Assembly: GCF_001425045.1 (NCBI RefSeq)
Contig: NZ_LMDJ01000001.1
Coordinates: 373,859 to 437,858, forward strand
Direction: 5' to 3'
DNA from: Massilia sp. Root351
GTDB taxonomy: Bacteria > Pseudomonadota > Gammaproteobacteria > Burkholderiales > Burkholderiaceae_D
Length of the DNA stretch: 64,000 nucleotides
Shown here: positions 10,368 through 21,763 of the stretch, in pieces
How positions within the stretch are numbered: position 1 is the stretch's first letter
How the letters are laid out: each line of letters starts with the position of its first letter
Program-made: the position numbers and the translations under genes
Notes under the pieces: model-generated
Told to the model about the DNA's origin: nothing
The model's input: only the letters and a program-made list of their open reading frames with translations
The model's database searches: none

Positions 10368-12686
10368 ATGGATTCGTCATCTGATAAAAAAGAGGAATTG
10401 AGACAACAACTGCGCCTGGCCGCGCTCGAATACCACGAGTGCCCCAAACCCGGCAAAATCAGTGTAACCCCCACCAAGCAGTTGACCAACCAGCGCGACC
10501 TCGCGCTCGCTTACTCTCCCGGCGTGGCTGCCCCCTGCGAAGAAATCGTCGCGGATCCCGCTAATTCCTACAAGTACACCGCGCGCGGCAACCTGGTCGC
10601 CGTCATCACCAACGGCACCGCCGTGTTGGGCCTGGGCAATATCGGCCCGCTGGCCGCCAAGCCGGTGATGGAAGGCAAGGGCGTGCTGTTCAAGAAGTTC
10701 GCCGGCATCGACGTGTTCGACATCGAGATCAACGAATCGGACCCGGACAAGCTGTGCGACATCATCGCCTCGCTGGAGCCGACCTTCGGCGGCGTAAACC
10801 TGGAAGACATCAAGGCGCCCGAGTGCTTCACCATCGAGCGCCAGCTGCGCGACCGCATGAAGATCCCGGTGTTCCATGACGACCAGCACGGCACCGCCAT
10901 CATCGTCGGCGCGGCGCTGCTGAACGGCATCCAGCTGGTGGGCAAGGACATCAAGGAATGCAAACTGGTGGTGTCCGGCGCCGGCGCGGCCGCGCTGGCC
11001 TGCCTGGACCTGATCGTCGACCTCGGCTTCCCGCTGGAAAACATCTTCGTCACCGACCTGGCCGGCGTGGTCTACAAGGGCCGCACCGAGCTGATGGACC
11101 CGGACAAGGAGCGGTTCGCGCGCGACACCCCGGCCCGCACCCTGGCCGAAGTGATCCCGGACGCCGACATCTTCCTGGGCGTGTCCGCCGGCGGCGTGCT
11201 CAAGCAGGACATGGTCAAGCAGATGGCGCCCAACCCGCTGATCCTGGCGCTGGCCAACCCGAACCCGGAAATCCTGCCGGAAGACGTGAAAGCGGTGCGC
11301 GGCGACGCCATCATCTGCACCGGCCGTTCGGACTACCCGAACCAGGTCAACAACGTGCTGTGCTTCCCCTACATCTTCCGCGGCGCGCTCGATTGCGGCG
11401 CCACCACGATTACCCGCGAGATGGAAATTGCCGTGGTGCACGCCATCGCCGAGCTGGCGCACGCCGAGCAGTCCGACATCGTGGCCACCACCTACGGCAT
11501 CCAGAACCTGTCCTTCGGTCCGGAATACCTGATCCCGATGCCGTTCGACCCGCGCCTGCTGACCAAGATCGCCCCGGCCGTGGCCAAGGCGGCCTTCGAC
11601 TCCGGCGTGGCCACCCGTCCGATCAAGGACCTGGAAGCCTACGCCGACAGCCTGCAGCAGTTCGTGTACCGTTCCGGCACCTTCATGAAGCCGCTGTTCG
11701 CGGTGGCCAAGCAGACCCCGGCCGAGCTGAAGCGCATCGTCTACGCCGAAGGCGAGGAAGAGCGCGTGCTGCGCGCCGTGCAGGTCATCGTCGACGAGCG
11801 CCTGGCCCGTCCTATCCTGGTCGGCCGTCCGGCCGTGCTGGAGAGCCGCATCCACAAATTCGGCCTGCGCCTGCGCCAGGGCATCGACTACGATGTCATC
11901 AACCCGGACTTCGACGAGCGCTACCGCGACTACTGGACCGCCTACTACGCGCTGGCCAACCGCCAGGGCGTGACGCAGGAATACGCCAAGCTGGAAATGC
12001 GCCGCCGCCATTCGCTGATCGGCGCCATGATGATCAAGAAGGGCGACGCCGACGGCATGATCTGCGGCACCTTCGGCACCACCGACCTGCACCTGAAGTA
12101 TATCGACCAGGTGCTGGGCAAGCGTCCCGGCGCCTGCGTCTACGCCGCCATGAACGTGCTGGTGCTGCCGGAGCGCCAGCTGGCCATCGTCGACACCCAC
12201 GTCAACGAGAACCCGGACGCCAACCAGCTGGCCGCCATCACCATCATGGCCGCCGAGGAAATGAAGCGTTTCGGCCTGCAGCCGCGCGCCGCGCTGCTGT
12301 CGCACTCGAACTTCGGCTCGTCCAACAGCGCCTCGGCGCAGAAGATGCGCGCCGCGCTGGCCATCGTCAAGGAACAGGCGCCGGAGCTGGAAGTGGACGG
12401 CGAAATGCATGGCGACACCGCCATGGATTCCAAGCTGCGCCAGAAGATCATGCCCGATTCGACCCTGACGGCGGACGCCAACCTGCTGGTGATGCCCAAC
12501 ATCGACTCGGCCAACATCGCCTACAACCTGCTGAAAACGGCGGCCGGCAACGGCATCGCGGTCGGCCCCATCCTGCTGGGCTGCGCCGCGCCGGTGCACA
12601 TCCTGACCCCCTCGGCCACCGTGCGCCGCATCGTCAACATGACGGCGCTGTGCGTGGTGGACGCGGTGGCCCAGCGCAAGGCGTAA
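10368..12686 (+). CDS. maeB: NADP-dependent malic enzyme (malic/phosphotransacetylase hybrid)
   Basis: 772 residues. The N-terminal half is a malic enzyme: [14 protein letters not shown] near 40, [18 protein letters not shown] near 165, and an NAD(P)-binding [15 protein letters not shown] near 200. The C-terminal part (about 440-770) is a phosphate acetyl/butyryl-transferase-like domain ([36 protein letters not shown]), which is regulatory in MaeB enzymes. The enzyme oxidatively decarboxylates malate to pyruvate, usually with NADP, supplying NADPH and pyruvate. Length and domain order match E. coli MaeB. It appears monocistronic, with its own upstream promoter and a hairpin after the stop. 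Confidence 0.95.
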   Translation: MDSSSDKKEELRQQLRLAALEYHECPKPGKISVTPTKQLTNQRDLALAYSPGVAAPCEEIVADPANSYKYTARGNLVAVITNGTAVLGLGNIGPLAAKPVMEGKGVLFKKFAGIDVFDIEINESDPDKLCDIIASLEPTFGGVNLEDIKAPECFTIERQLRDRMKIPVFHDDQHGTAIIVGAALLNGIQLVGKDIKECKLVVSGAGAAALACLDLIVDLGFPLENIFVTDLAGVVYKGRTELMDPDKERFARDTPARTLAEVIPDADIFLGVSAGGVLKQDMVKQMAPNPLILALANPNPEILPEDVKAVRGDAIICTGRSDYPNQVNNVLCFPYIFRGALDCGATTITREMEIAVVHAIAELAHAEQSDIVATTYGIQNLSFGPEYLIPMPFDPRLLTKIAPAVAKAAFDSGVATRPIKDLEAYADSLQQFVYRSGTFMKPLFAVAKQTPAELKRIVYAEGEEERVLRAVQVIVDERLARPILVGRPAVLESRIHKFGLRLRQGIDYDVINPDFDERYRDYWTAYYALANRQGVTQEYAKLEMRRRHSLIGAMMIKKGDADGMICGTFGTTDLHLKYIDQVLGKRPGACVYAAMNVLVLPERQLAIVDTHVNENPDANQLAAITIMAAEEMKRFGLQPRAALLSHSNFGSSNSASAQKMRAALAIVKEQAPELEVDGEMHGDTAMDSKLRQKIMPDSTLTADANLLVMPNIDSANIAYNLLKTAAGNGIAVGPILLGCAAPVHILTPSATVRRIVNMTALCVVDAVAQRKA

Positions 12687-12731
12687 ACCAACTGGTTGAG
12701 ATCGCCCTGTAACGAGATGTAAGTAGTGTAA

Positions 12732-12759
12732 AGCCCGTCCGGCGCCAACCGGGCGGGCT
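12732..12759 (+). terminator. Hairpin after maeB, possible terminator without a U-tract
   Basis: Arms AGCCCGTCCGG (12732-12742) and CCGGGCGGGCT (12749-12759) pair at 10 of 11 positions around a 6 nt loop. There is no T-run after it, so it is either a weak intrinsic terminator, a 3'-end stabiliser, or a Rho-linked site. Confidence 0.45.
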
Positions 12760-12768
12760 GCATGTCTC

Positions 12769-12777
12769 TGTTACAAT
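12769..12777 (+). promoter_or_regulatory. Extended -10 promoter candidate for the gmd operon
   Basis: TGTTACAAT forms an extended -10 (TGn followed by TACAAT), with no good -35 at the expected distance. Transcription would start near 12784, about 32 nt before the gmd ATG. It lies directly after the maeB hairpin, consistent with a new transcription unit. Confidence 0.4.
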
Positions 12778-12779
12778 AA

Positions 12780-13858
<1,079 letters not shown>

Positions 13859-13859
<1 letters not shown>

Positions 13860-14800
13860 TGAACGCGCCGGTGCAAGCCTTGCAACTGCTGTCGCCCGCG
13901 CAGGAAGGCGCAGGCAAGCGCGCGCTCGTCACGGGGCTGGCCGGCTTTACCGGCCAGTACGTGGCGGCCGAACTGCGCGCGGCCGGCTACCGCGTCACCG
14001 GCACCACGGTGCCGGGCCATGCCGGCGTGTCCGAGGACATGCTGGCGGTGGACCTGACCGACCGCGCCGCCGTGGCGGCCATGGTGCAGCAGGTGCAGCC
14101 GGACGTGGTGGTGCACCTGGCGGCCATCGCTTTCGTGGCGCACGCCGACATCGAACAGATTTACCGCGTCAACGTGGTGGGTACCCGCAACCTGCTGGAA
14201 GCGCTGGCCGCGCTGGCGAAGAAACCGTCGGCCGTGCTGGTCGCTTCGAGCGCCAACATCTACGGCAACGCCGACTTGCCGATGCTGAACGAAGACGTGG
14301 CGCCGGCCCCCGCCAACGACTACGCCGTCTCCAAGCTGTCCATGGAATACATGGCCCGCTTATGGATGGACAAGCTGCCCATCGTCCTTACGCGTCCGTT
14401 CAATTACACGGGCGTGGGCCAGCACGAGAACTTCCTGCTGCCGAAAATCGTGTCGCACTTCCGCCGCAAGGCGGCCGACATCGAACTGGGCAACCTGCAT
14501 GTGTGGCGCGACTTCTCGGACGTGCGCATGGTGGCGGCGGCCTACCGCCAGCTGCTGGCCAAGGCGCCGGCCGGGCAAACCTTCAACATCTGTTCCAGCA
14601 CCGGCTACTCGCTGGGCGAAGCGCTGGACATGATGGGCCGCATCGCCGGCTACCAGATCAACGTGCATGTGAACCCCGCCTTTGTGCGCGCCAACGAAGT
14701 GGTGCGCCTGGTGGGCGACAACACCCGCCTGGCCGGCGTGGTGGGACAGATCGTGCCGGTGCCGCTGGAGCAAACGCTGCGCTGGATGTACGAGGCTTGA
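13859..14800 (+). CDS. rmd: GDP-4-dehydro-6-deoxy-D-mannose reductase
   Basis: 313 residues. The start at 13859 overlaps the gmd stop; an upstream extension of the frame lies inside gmd and is spurious. An N-terminal ALVTGLAGFTGQYVAAEL NAD(P)-binding motif, a catalytic VASSANIYG and DYAVSKLSMEYMA (YxxxK), and RPFNYTGVGQ identify an extended SDR of the Rmd type. With Gmd it would give GDP-D-rhamnose, the donor for D-rhamnan-type O-antigen or exopolysaccharide. An alternative is a fucose or talose branch enzyme, but the close match in order and length favours Rmd. Confidence 0.88.
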
Positions 14801-15930
14801 GTGTCTTGCGCATTGGCCTTTCCACCACCACTGTTGAGCCGGTCCTGACCGGCGGCCGGCTTGACGGCATAGGCGTCTACAGCCAGGCCCTGCTGCGGCA
14901 TTTGCCGGCGGCCGGCTGCGCGGTGCAGGCCTTGTCGTTTGCGCCCTTCGGCCAGGGCGCCTCCGCCCTCAGCGTGGGCGCCCCCATGCCGCATTCCTTC
15001 CCGTATACCACGCTGCGCGACCTGTCCACCCCGGGCGCCGTGCGCGAGCACATGCCCAGCGTGGACCTGTACCACTCCACCGACTACCGCACCGTGCGCA
15101 TGGACTGCATGGTGGTGGCCACGCTGCACGACGCGCTGCCGCTGTCGCACCCCGAATGGTGCAGCCCTCGCCTGCGCGGCCTGAAGAACTGGCTGCAGCG
15201 CAAGGCCGCGCGCAAGGCCGACCACGTGATCGCCGTGTCGCACTTCGCCGTGCGCGAGCTGGAACAGTGTTTTGGCGTCGATCCGCGCCGCATCAGCGTG
15301 GTGCACAACGGCGTCGACGAGCGCTGGCTGGATGCGCCCGCCCCCGAGGCGGTGGCCGCCACCCAGGCGCAGTACGGCCTGAAGCCGGGCTATTTCCTGT
15401 TTGTCGGCACGCTGCAGCCGCGCAAGAACCTGGGGCGCGTGCTGGAAGCCTACCTGGCCCTGCCGCCGGTGGTGCGCGCCAAGCGCCAGCTGGTGGTGGT
15501 GGGCGCGCCGGGCTGGCGCAGCGGGGAACAGCAGGCGCAAATGAAAGCGGCGGTGCAGAACGGCGAAAACGTCGTCTGGCTGGACCGCCTGACCCACGAA
15601 GAGCAGCTGCGCCATGTGTACGCGGGCGCGGGCGTGTTCGTGTTCCCCTCCCTGTACGAGGGCTTCGGCATCCCGGTGGTGGAGGCTTTCGCGTCCGGCG
15701 TGCCGGTGGTCGCCTCCAACACGTCGTCGCTGCCGGAAGTCACGCGCGGCGCCGCGCTGGAGGTCGATCCGCTGTCGGTGCCCGAGATCGGCGCGGCCAT
15801 GCTGGAGCTGGCGCGCGACGACGCGCTGCGCGCGCGCTGCGTCGCCGCCGGCCGCGTGCGCGCCGTCGAGCTGACCTGGGCCGAGACCGCCCGCAAGACG
15901 GCAGCCGTGTACCACACCCTCTTATCCTGA
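14797..15930 (+). CDS. GT4-family glycosyltransferase (mannosyl/rhamnosyl type)
   Basis: About 377 residues. The start is uncertain: TTG 14797 overlaps the rmd stop and TTG 14806 (then RIGLSTTTVEP) is an alternative. The second half has the GT4 fold signature: GYFLFVGTLQPRKNLGRVLEAY near 200 and the donor-site FPSLYEGFGIPVVEAFASG near 285 with its E-x7-E pattern. It is cytoplasmic or peripheral to the membrane. Placement after gmd and rmd suggests transfer of D-rhamnose or mannose from a GDP-sugar to a growing glycan. Confidence 0.88.
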   Translation: MSVLRIGLSTTTVEPVLTGGRLDGIGVYSQALLRHLPAAGCAVQALSFAPFGQGASALSVGAPMPHSFPYTTLRDLSTPGAVREHMPSVDLYHSTDYRTVRMDCMVVATLHDALPLSHPEWCSPRLRGLKNWLQRKAARKADHVIAVSHFAVRELEQCFGVDPRRISVVHNGVDERWLDAPAPEAVAATQAQYGLKPGYFLFVGTLQPRKNLGRVLEAYLALPPVVRAKRQLVVVGAPGWRSGEQQAQMKAAVQNGENVVWLDRLTHEEQLRHVYAGAGVFVFPSLYEGFGIPVVEAFASGVPVVASNTSSLPEVTRGAALEVDPLSVPEIGAAMLELARDDALRARCVAAGRVRAVELTWAETARKTAAVYHTLLS

Positions 15931-15934
15931 ACCT

Positions 15935-17047
15935 ATGCGCGTCCTCCATTTCTACAAGACCTATTACCCCGATTCGTGGGGCGGCGTCGAGCAGGTGATC
16001 CGCCAGATGTGCGTGGGCACCACGCGCCTGGGCGTGAAGAACGACGTGCTCACGCTGACCCGCAACGGTGGCCCCGCGCAGATGGAGATCGAAGGCCACA
16101 CGGTGCACCGCGTGCCGCTCAGCTTCGAAATCGCCTCCAACGGCATGTCGTTCGCGGCCATCCGCAAGCTCAAGCAGCTGGCGCGCGACGCCGACGTGAT
16201 CCATTACCACTTCCCGTGGCCCTTCATGGACCTGGCGCACTTCATGGCGGGAATCGGCAAGCCCAGCGTGGTTACCTACCATTCGGACATCGTGCGCCAG
16301 AAAACGCTGCTGCGGGTGTACGCGCCGCTCAAGCGGCGCTTCCTGGGCAGCGTGGACGCGATCGTCGCCACCTCGCCCAACTACCTGGCCTCGTCGCCGG
16401 TGCTGGGCCGCTTCAAGCACAAGACCCGCACCATCACCTACGGCCTGGACCAGTCGATCTATCCCAAGCCTTCGCAGGCGGTGCTGGACAAATGGCGCGC
16501 GCGCTGTGGCCAGCGCTTCTTCCTGTTCGTGGGCATGCTGCGCTACTACAAGGGTCTGCACATCCTGCTGGACGCGCTGGCCGGCACCGACTATCCGGTG
16601 GTGATCGTCGGCGCCGGGCCGCTGGAGCAGGAGCTGAAATCGCACGCGGAACGCCTGGGCCTGACCCACGTGATGTTCGTCGGCGCGCTGGAGGAGGAGG
16701 ACAAGGTGGCGCTGCTGGAGCTGTCCTACGCCATGGCGTTCCCGTCGCATTTGCGTTCGGAGGCGTTCGGCATTTCGCTGCTGGAGGCGGCCATGTACGG
16801 CAAGCCGATGATATCGAGCGAGATCGGCACCGGCACCACCTACATCAACGTGGACCAGGAAACCGGGCTGGTGGTGCCGCCGAGCGACCCGCAGGCCTTC
16901 GGCGCCGCGATGCGCACCTTGTGGGAGCAGCCGGAACTGGCCGCCGCCATGGGCCGCCGCGCCGCCCAGCGGTACCAGGACCTGTTCACCGCCGAGCGCA
17001 TGGCGCGCAGCTACGTGGAACTGTACCGCGAGCTGGCCGGGAAATAA
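15935..17047 (+). CDS. GT4-family glycosyltransferase
   Basis: 370 residues, 4 nt after the previous glycosyltransferase. MRVLHFYKTYYPDSWGGVEQ at the N-terminus is the typical glycine-rich GT4 acceptor-side loop. FFLFVGMLRYYKGLHILLDAL near 190 and LRSEAFGISLLEAAMYGKP near 272 hold the donor-binding E-x7-E. It is a second retaining GT-B transferase of the cluster, probably adding a GDP-activated sugar. No polymerase, flippase or ABC exporter gene is visible, so where the glycan goes cannot be told from this window. Confidence 0.9.
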   Translation: MRVLHFYKTYYPDSWGGVEQVIRQMCVGTTRLGVKNDVLTLTRNGGPAQMEIEGHTVHRVPLSFEIASNGMSFAAIRKLKQLARDADVIHYHFPWPFMDLAHFMAGIGKPSVVTYHSDIVRQKTLLRVYAPLKRRFLGSVDAIVATSPNYLASSPVLGRFKHKTRTITYGLDQSIYPKPSQAVLDKWRARCGQRFFLFVGMLRYYKGLHILLDALAGTDYPVVIVGAGPLEQELKSHAERLGLTHVMFVGALEEEDKVALLELSYAMAFPSHLRSEAFGISLLEAAMYGKPMISSEIGTGTTYINVDQETGLVVPPSDPQAFGAAMRTLWEQPELAAAMGRRAAQRYQDLFTAERMARSYVELYRELAGK

Positions 17048-17050
17048 GCC

Positions 17051-18043
17051 TCAGCGCTCCGCCCAGCGCGCCTTGATCTCGACGATGGCGGGCAGGCGCT
17101 CCAGGAACAGGTCCACCAGTTCGGGATCGAAATGCTGGCCGCGCTGCTGGCGCAAATACTGCACCGCTTCCTCCACCGGCCACGCCTCCTTGTAGGGCCG
17201 GGCTGAAGTGAGCGCGTCGAACACGTCGGCAATCGCCACGATGCGGCCCTCCAGCGGAATGTCCTCTCCGGCCAGCCCGCGCGGGTAGCCGCTGCCGTCC
17301 CATTTCTCATGATGGGTGAGCGCGATATTGCGCGCCAGCGCGAGCATGCCGTGGGCGTGCTCGCCGATGATGTCGGCTCCTATCGTGGAGTGCGACTGCA
17401 TGATCTTCCACTCGTCCTTGTCCAGCGCGCCCGGCTTTTGCAGGATGCGGTCCGGAATGCCGATCTTGCCCACGTCGTGCATGGGGGCGGCGTGCAATAG
17501 GTCCTCGGCGGCGATCTCGCTCAGGCCTGCGGCCAGGCCCAGCACGCGCGCGTAGTGGCTCATGCGGATCACGTGCAGGCCGGTTTCATTGTCCTTGTAC
17601 TCGGCGGCCAGGCCGAGCCGCTGCACGATCTGCAGCCGCGTTTCCTTCAGTTCGTCCACCCGCACCAGCGACAGGTGAGTACGCACGCGGGCCCGTACGA
17701 TGGGCGGGCTGAGGGGCTTGGTGATGTAGTCGACGGCGCCGGCCTCGAAGCCGGTGACCTCGTCGTCCGGATCGCACAAGGCGGTGGCGAAGATGACGGG
17801 GATGGCAGCGGTGGCCGGGTCGGCCTTCAGCATGCGGCAGGCTTCGTAGCCGGTCATGCCGGGCATCATCACATCCATCAGGATCAGGTCGGGCCGTTCC
17901 TGGCGCGCCAGGTCGAGGCCGCGCGCGGCGTCCTTGGCGAACAGCAGGCGGTAGTGGTCTTGCAGGATGTGGCGCAGCAGCTGCAGGTTGCTCGCTTCGT
18001 CATCCACCGCCAGGATCAGCGGCTGCAAAGGGGCTTGGTTCAT
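17051..18043 (-). CDS. HD-GYP response regulator (c-di-GMP phosphodiesterase, RpfG-like)
   Basis: 330 residues. The N-terminal receiver (about 10-125) has LILMDVMMPGMTG with the acceptor Asp and a TKPLSP lysine. The HD-GYP domain (about 145-325) shows MHDVGKIGIPD and HHEKWDGSGYPRGLAGEDIP, with the GYP intact and metal-binding HD and HH residues present, so active hydrolysis of c-di-GMP is expected. Its start overlaps the stop of the upstream MHYT kinase gene by 4 nt, making that kinase the likely partner. It converges with the glycosyltransferase operon. Confidence 0.93.
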   Translation of the reverse strand: MNQAPLQPLILAVDDEASNLQLLRHILQDHYRLLFAKDAARGLDLARQERPDLILMDVMMPGMTGYEACRMLKADPATAAIPVIFATALCDPDDEVTGFEAGAVDYITKPLSPPIVRARVRTHLSLVRVDELKETRLQIVQRLGLAAEYKDNETGLHVIRMSHYARVLGLAAGLSEIAAEDLLHAAPMHDVGKIGIPDRILQKPGALDKDEWKIMQSHSTIGADIIGEHAHGMLALARNIALTHHEKWDGSGYPRGLAGEDIPLEGRIVAIADVFDALTSARPYKEAWPVEEAVQYLRQQRGQHFDPELVDLFLERLPAIVEIKARWAER

Positions 18044-21000
18044 TGCGGACTCTCTTGGGAATGGGGCAGCGCGTCGGCCATCACGGCGTCCAGTTTAGCC
18101 TGCGCCAGCGGGAAATCAAAATTCGCCACCGCCAGGTGCAGCTGTTCCAGCGCGGCGGGCGGCACGTGGCCTTGCACGCGGTGCGACAGGCTGGCCAGCG
18201 CCGCGTCGTCCAGCGCGCCGCGCCGCAGCGAGTGCAGCAGCCGCTGCGCATCCTCGCGCGCCGCTGCAATGTCGAGCGCCAGCGCGGCCAGTATCGGCGA
18301 GGGAGGCGCCGCCTGTCCGGCTGTCCCGGCCTGGTCCTGCTGCCGTGCGCGGATCGCCTTCAGCGCGGCGGCGAGCTGCAGTGCCGCGCCAGCCAGGGCC
18401 GCTTCCAGCGCCGCGCCCGGCGGGGACGCCGCAGCCTGGTCTTCCGCCTGTCCTGCGACCAGCTCTTCGATATCCGACAGCGCCTGCGCCAGCTGTTCCA
18501 GCCCGAGGTTGGCGGCCACGCCGCGCGAACGGTGCGCCAGCGCCTGGATGGCTGCATGGTCGCCGCTGGCGCGCAGCGCGGCGAACTGCTGCGCGCCGTT
18601 GCCGTGTTCTGTGAGGAAGTGGGCCAGCGCGGCCTGGTAGCCATGCTCGCTGCCGTCCCAGCGCCGCAGGCCGGCTGCTTCGTTGAGCACCTGCAGCCCC
18701 AGTTCAGGCCGCGCGCCGTACAGCCCTGCAGGCGGGACCGGCAGGGCGGGAAGGATGGGGGCGATGGTGGCGTGTGGCGCGGCTGGCGCATCCGGTGCGG
18801 CAACCGCGGCCTGCCCGGCAAGCGCGTCCGGCGTCGCCTGCGCCAGCACGCGCGCCAGTTCGCGCGACAGCTGCGCCCAGTCGACCGGCTTGGATGCGAA
18901 GCCGTCCATGCCGGCCGCCGAACTGGCCTGCCGGTGCGCGTCCAGTACACTGGCCGTCATGGCGATGATGGGCACCCGCCGCCGGCCCGCTTGCGCCGCC
19001 TGCGTGCGGATGGCGCGGGTGGCGGCCAGGCCGTCCATCACCGGCATCTGCACGTCCATCAGGATCACATCGAAGTCCGCGCTGCCGGCCAGGTTCGCGG
19101 CGGCGGCGCCGTCGGCCGCCGTCGTCACGCTGTGGCCGCGCCGTTCCAGCAATAGCCGCAGCAGTTCAAGGTTCTGCGCCACATCGTCCGCCGCCAGGAT
19201 GCGCAGCGGCGGTAGCGCCACTGCGCGGTCCGCGAGCGCCGCCGCCGTGTCCTCCGCTGTCTCCGCCGATCCGGCCAATCCTTCGATACCCGCCGCGCCG
19301 CCTGCCAGCGCCGGTTGCGCCTGCGCCGGCACCAGCGGCAACAGCACATGGAACACCGTGCCCTGGCCCTGCACGCTCTCGGCCCAGATGCGCCCGCCCA
19401 TCAGCTGCACCAGCTGCCTGCTGATGGTGGTGCCCAGGCCCGTGCCGCCATAGCGCCGCGTCATCGACGGATCGGCTTGCGTGAAGGGATCGAATATCGC
19501 CTCGAGCCGGTCCGGCGCAATGCCGATGCCGGTGTCGCGCACCGTCAGGTGCAGCTGGCCGTCGCGCAGCGCCGCATGCAGCGCCACGCCGCCGTGCGCG
19601 GTGAACTTGATGGCGTTGTCCAGCAAATTGGTCAGGATCTGCCGCATGCGCAGCTCGTCGCCGTGCAGCCGCACCGGCAACTGCGGCGCATAGCCGACCT
19701 CCATTGCCAGCCCCTTGGCGCGCGCGCTGGCGCCGCTGGTCGAGGTCAGCTCGTCGATCAGCGCCAGGAAATCGTAGTCCGCCAGCTCCAGTTCCACCGC
19801 GCCCTTGTCCAGTTTCGCCGTGTCGAGAATCTCGTTGAGCAGCCGCAGCAGCGCCCGGCCCGCGCTGCGCACCGTGTTCAGATGGCGGCGCTGCTCCGGC
19901 TGCAGCTCGGTGTCCAGCAGCACGTCGGTGAAGCCGAGGATGGAATTCATCGGCGTGCGGATCTCGTGGCTCATATTGGCCACGAAACTGGCGCGTGCGG
20001 CGGCAGCCTGCTCGGCGTGGTCCTTGGCGCGCCGCAGTTCCTGCTCCATCTGCCGCCGTTCGGTAATGTCCAGCATGACGCCGTCGATCCAGCGCACCTG
20101 GCCTGCCGCGTCGCGCACCACGGCGCCGTGCTCCCAGATCCAGCGCAGGCCGCCATCCGCATGCTGCAGGGCGTATTCGATCAGGTAGGGCTGTTCGCTG
20201 GCGATGCTCTGGTCCAGTGCCTGCACCACGCGCGGGCGGTCGGCGGGCACGATCAGGCCGGTCAGCGTGCGGCTGGTGTCCGGGCCGACGAAGTCGCTTG
20301 CCGGATAGCCGGCCACCAGTTCCACCCCGTCGCTCAGGAACACCAGCGGATGCGCACCGCCCGCCATGCAGCGGAACGAGATGCCGGGGATATGCCCGAT
20401 CAGCGAGCGGAATTGCTGCTCGCTTTCACCCAATGCCTGCACCATGGCACGGCGCTCGCTGATGTCGGTGATGAACAGCACGAACAGGTCCTCGCCGCCC
20501 AGGCTGGCGTGGCCCAGCGCGCGCCGGATCGGCACCAGGCTGCCGTCCTTGTGCAGGCCGTACAGCTCCGTGCCCGCGTGGGCCTGGCGCGCCGCTGCGC
20601 TGTCGCGCTGGCGCAGGTGGTACAGCAGCCCGTCCTGCGCCGACTGCAGCGGATCGGCCACCAGCACCGCCACGTTGCGGCCGATAATCTCGCTGCGCCG
20701 CCAGCCAAAGATGCGCTCGGCAGAGGCGTTGAAGTCCTGGATCACGCCGTCGCCGTCGACCGAGATCACGCCGTCCACCGTGGTGGTCAGCAGCGCGCGC
20801 ATCCAGCTCTCGCTGCGGCGCAGGCTGCGGTACAGTTCGCGGTAGCGCAGCAGGCCGTAGGCGCCCGTCACGAACACGGTGAAGGCCACGGTGATGACGG
20901 AGATGGCCAGCGCCAGGAAGCCGCTGCCGGGTCCGGGCGCAGTGCCGGGCGGCGGCACGCCGACGAACCGCGCCGCCTCCATGCCGGTGTAGTGCATGCC

Positions 21001-21666
21001 GGCGATGGCGCAGCCCATGAACAGCGCGCTCAGCGCCAGCCGGGTGCCGTTCTTCAGGTGCAGCGCGCCGCGCAGGCCGAAGCGCACCCACAGCGCCGCC
21101 GTGCCCAGCGCCACTGCAACCAGGATGGAGACGCCAAACATCACCGGGTCGTAGCGCAGCGCCAGCGTCGATTCCATGGCCGCCATGCCGGCGTAGTGCA
21201 TGGCGGCGATGCCCAGGCCGACCATCAGGCCGCCGCAGCCCAGGGTTTTGCCGGTAACCTTGCGCCGCCGCACCAGGGCCAGCGCCACGCAGGACGCACC
21301 CAGGCTGGGCAGCAGGGACAGGATGGTAAGGGTGGGTTCGTAGCTGACGCTGGTGCACAGGTTAAACGCCAGCATGCCGATGAAGTGCATCGACCACACG
21401 CCGCAGCCCAGCGCCAGGCTGCCGGCCAGCAGCGCCACGGTGCGCAGCATGCGGTGGCTGCCGCCGCGCGCCTGGCCCGCCAGCTGCAAGCCCATCCACG
21501 ACGAAAACACCGCCACCAGCACCGACAGCACCACCAGCTTGGGATCGTACTGACCATAGGTCATCAGTGCCGGCTCGGCCGGCGGCGAGAACAGCTGCAG
21601 CAGGGAACTTTGGTCCATGGCGGTTGGCGATTGAATAAATCCTGTTGCAATAAATGTCAGCAACAT
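18040..21666 (-). CDS. MHYT-PAS hybrid histidine kinase with REC and HPt
   Basis: Up to 1208 residues (start 21666; ATG 21618 is an alternative, neither with a clear ribosome site). The N-terminal MHYT sensor has three MHxxGM repeats (MHFIGM, MHYAGM, MHYTGM) within seven membrane segments, a family proposed to bind copper and sense diatomic gases. Two PAS domains follow (about 290-540), then kinase core [20 protein letters not shown] boxes, a receiver with LMDVQMPVMDG, and a C-terminal HPt with the AHRSRGVAANLG histidine. The complete His-Asp-His chain in one protein could phosphorylate the HD-GYP regulator whose gene overlaps its stop. Confidence 0.92.
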   Translation of the reverse strand: MLLTFIATGFIQSPTAMDQSSLLQLFSPPAEPALMTYGQYDPKLVVLSVLVAVFSSWMGLQLAGQARGGSHRMLRTVALLAGSLALGCGVWSMHFIGMLAFNLCTSVSYEPTLTILSLLPSLGASCVALALVRRRKVTGKTLGCGGLMVGLGIAAMHYAGMAAMESTLALRYDPVMFGVSILVAVALGTAALWVRFGLRGALHLKNGTRLALSALFMGCAIAGMHYTGMEAARFVGVPPPGTAPGPGSGFLALAISVITVAFTVFVTGAYGLLRYRELYRSLRRSESWMRALLTTTVDGVISVDGDGVIQDFNASAERIFGWRRSEIIGRNVAVLVADPLQSAQDGLLYHLRQRDSAAARQAHAGTELYGLHKDGSLVPIRRALGHASLGGEDLFVLFITDISERRAMVQALGESEQQFRSLIGHIPGISFRCMAGGAHPLVFLSDGVELVAGYPASDFVGPDTSRTLTGLIVPADRPRVVQALDQSIASEQPYLIEYALQHADGGLRWIWEHGAVVRDAAGQVRWIDGVMLDITERRQMEQELRRAKDHAEQAAAARASFVANMSHEIRTPMNSILGFTDVLLDTELQPEQRRHLNTVRSAGRALLRLLNEILDTAKLDKGAVELELADYDFLALIDELTSTSGASARAKGLAMEVGYAPQLPVRLHGDELRMRQILTNLLDNAIKFTAHGGVALHAALRDGQLHLTVRDTGIGIAPDRLEAIFDPFTQADPSMTRRYGGTGLGTTISRQLVQLMGGRIWAESVQGQGTVFHVLLPLVPAQAQPALAGGAAGIEGLAGSAETAEDTAAALADRAVALPPLRILAADDVAQNLELLRLLLERRGHSVTTAADGAAAANLAGSADFDVILMDVQMPVMDGLAATRAIRTQAAQAGRRRVPIIAMTASVLDAHRQASSAAGMDGFASKPVDWAQLSRELARVLAQATPDALAGQAAVAAPDAPAAPHATIAPILPALPVPPAGLYGARPELGLQVLNEAAGLRRWDGSEHGYQAALAHFLTEHGNGAQQFAALRASGDHAAIQALAHRSRGVAANLGLEQLAQALSDIEELVAGQAEDQAAASPPGAALEAALAGAALQLAAALKAIRARQQDQAGTAGQAAPPSPILAALALDIAAAREDAQRLLHSLRRGALDDAALASLSHRVQGHVPPAALEQLHLAVANFDFPLAQAKLDAVMADALPHSQESPQ

Positions 21667-21676
21667 ACATTATCAC

Positions 21677-21692
21677 ATTTCCATGTGGAAAT
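21677..21692. promoter_or_regulatory. Perfect 16 bp palindrome upstream of the MHYT kinase
   Basis: ATTTCCA-TG-TGGAAAT is a perfect 7-2-7 inverted repeat, 10 bp outside the first possible start of the MHYT kinase and about 70 bp before the divergent gene at 21764. It sits in an AT-rich intergenic stretch and could be an operator for either gene. No regulator is assigned. Confidence 0.4.
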
Positions 21693-21763
21693 ATGACCAT
21701 GTGTTGCGGCTGTGCCGAATTGAATGAAGACGAGTTTTCCATTCCGGAATTGGATGAGAGCGT

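Noticed and set aside
19315..21696. A 793-codon plus-strand frame over the MHYT kinase
   Set aside because: Same reason: GC-rich antisense artefact.
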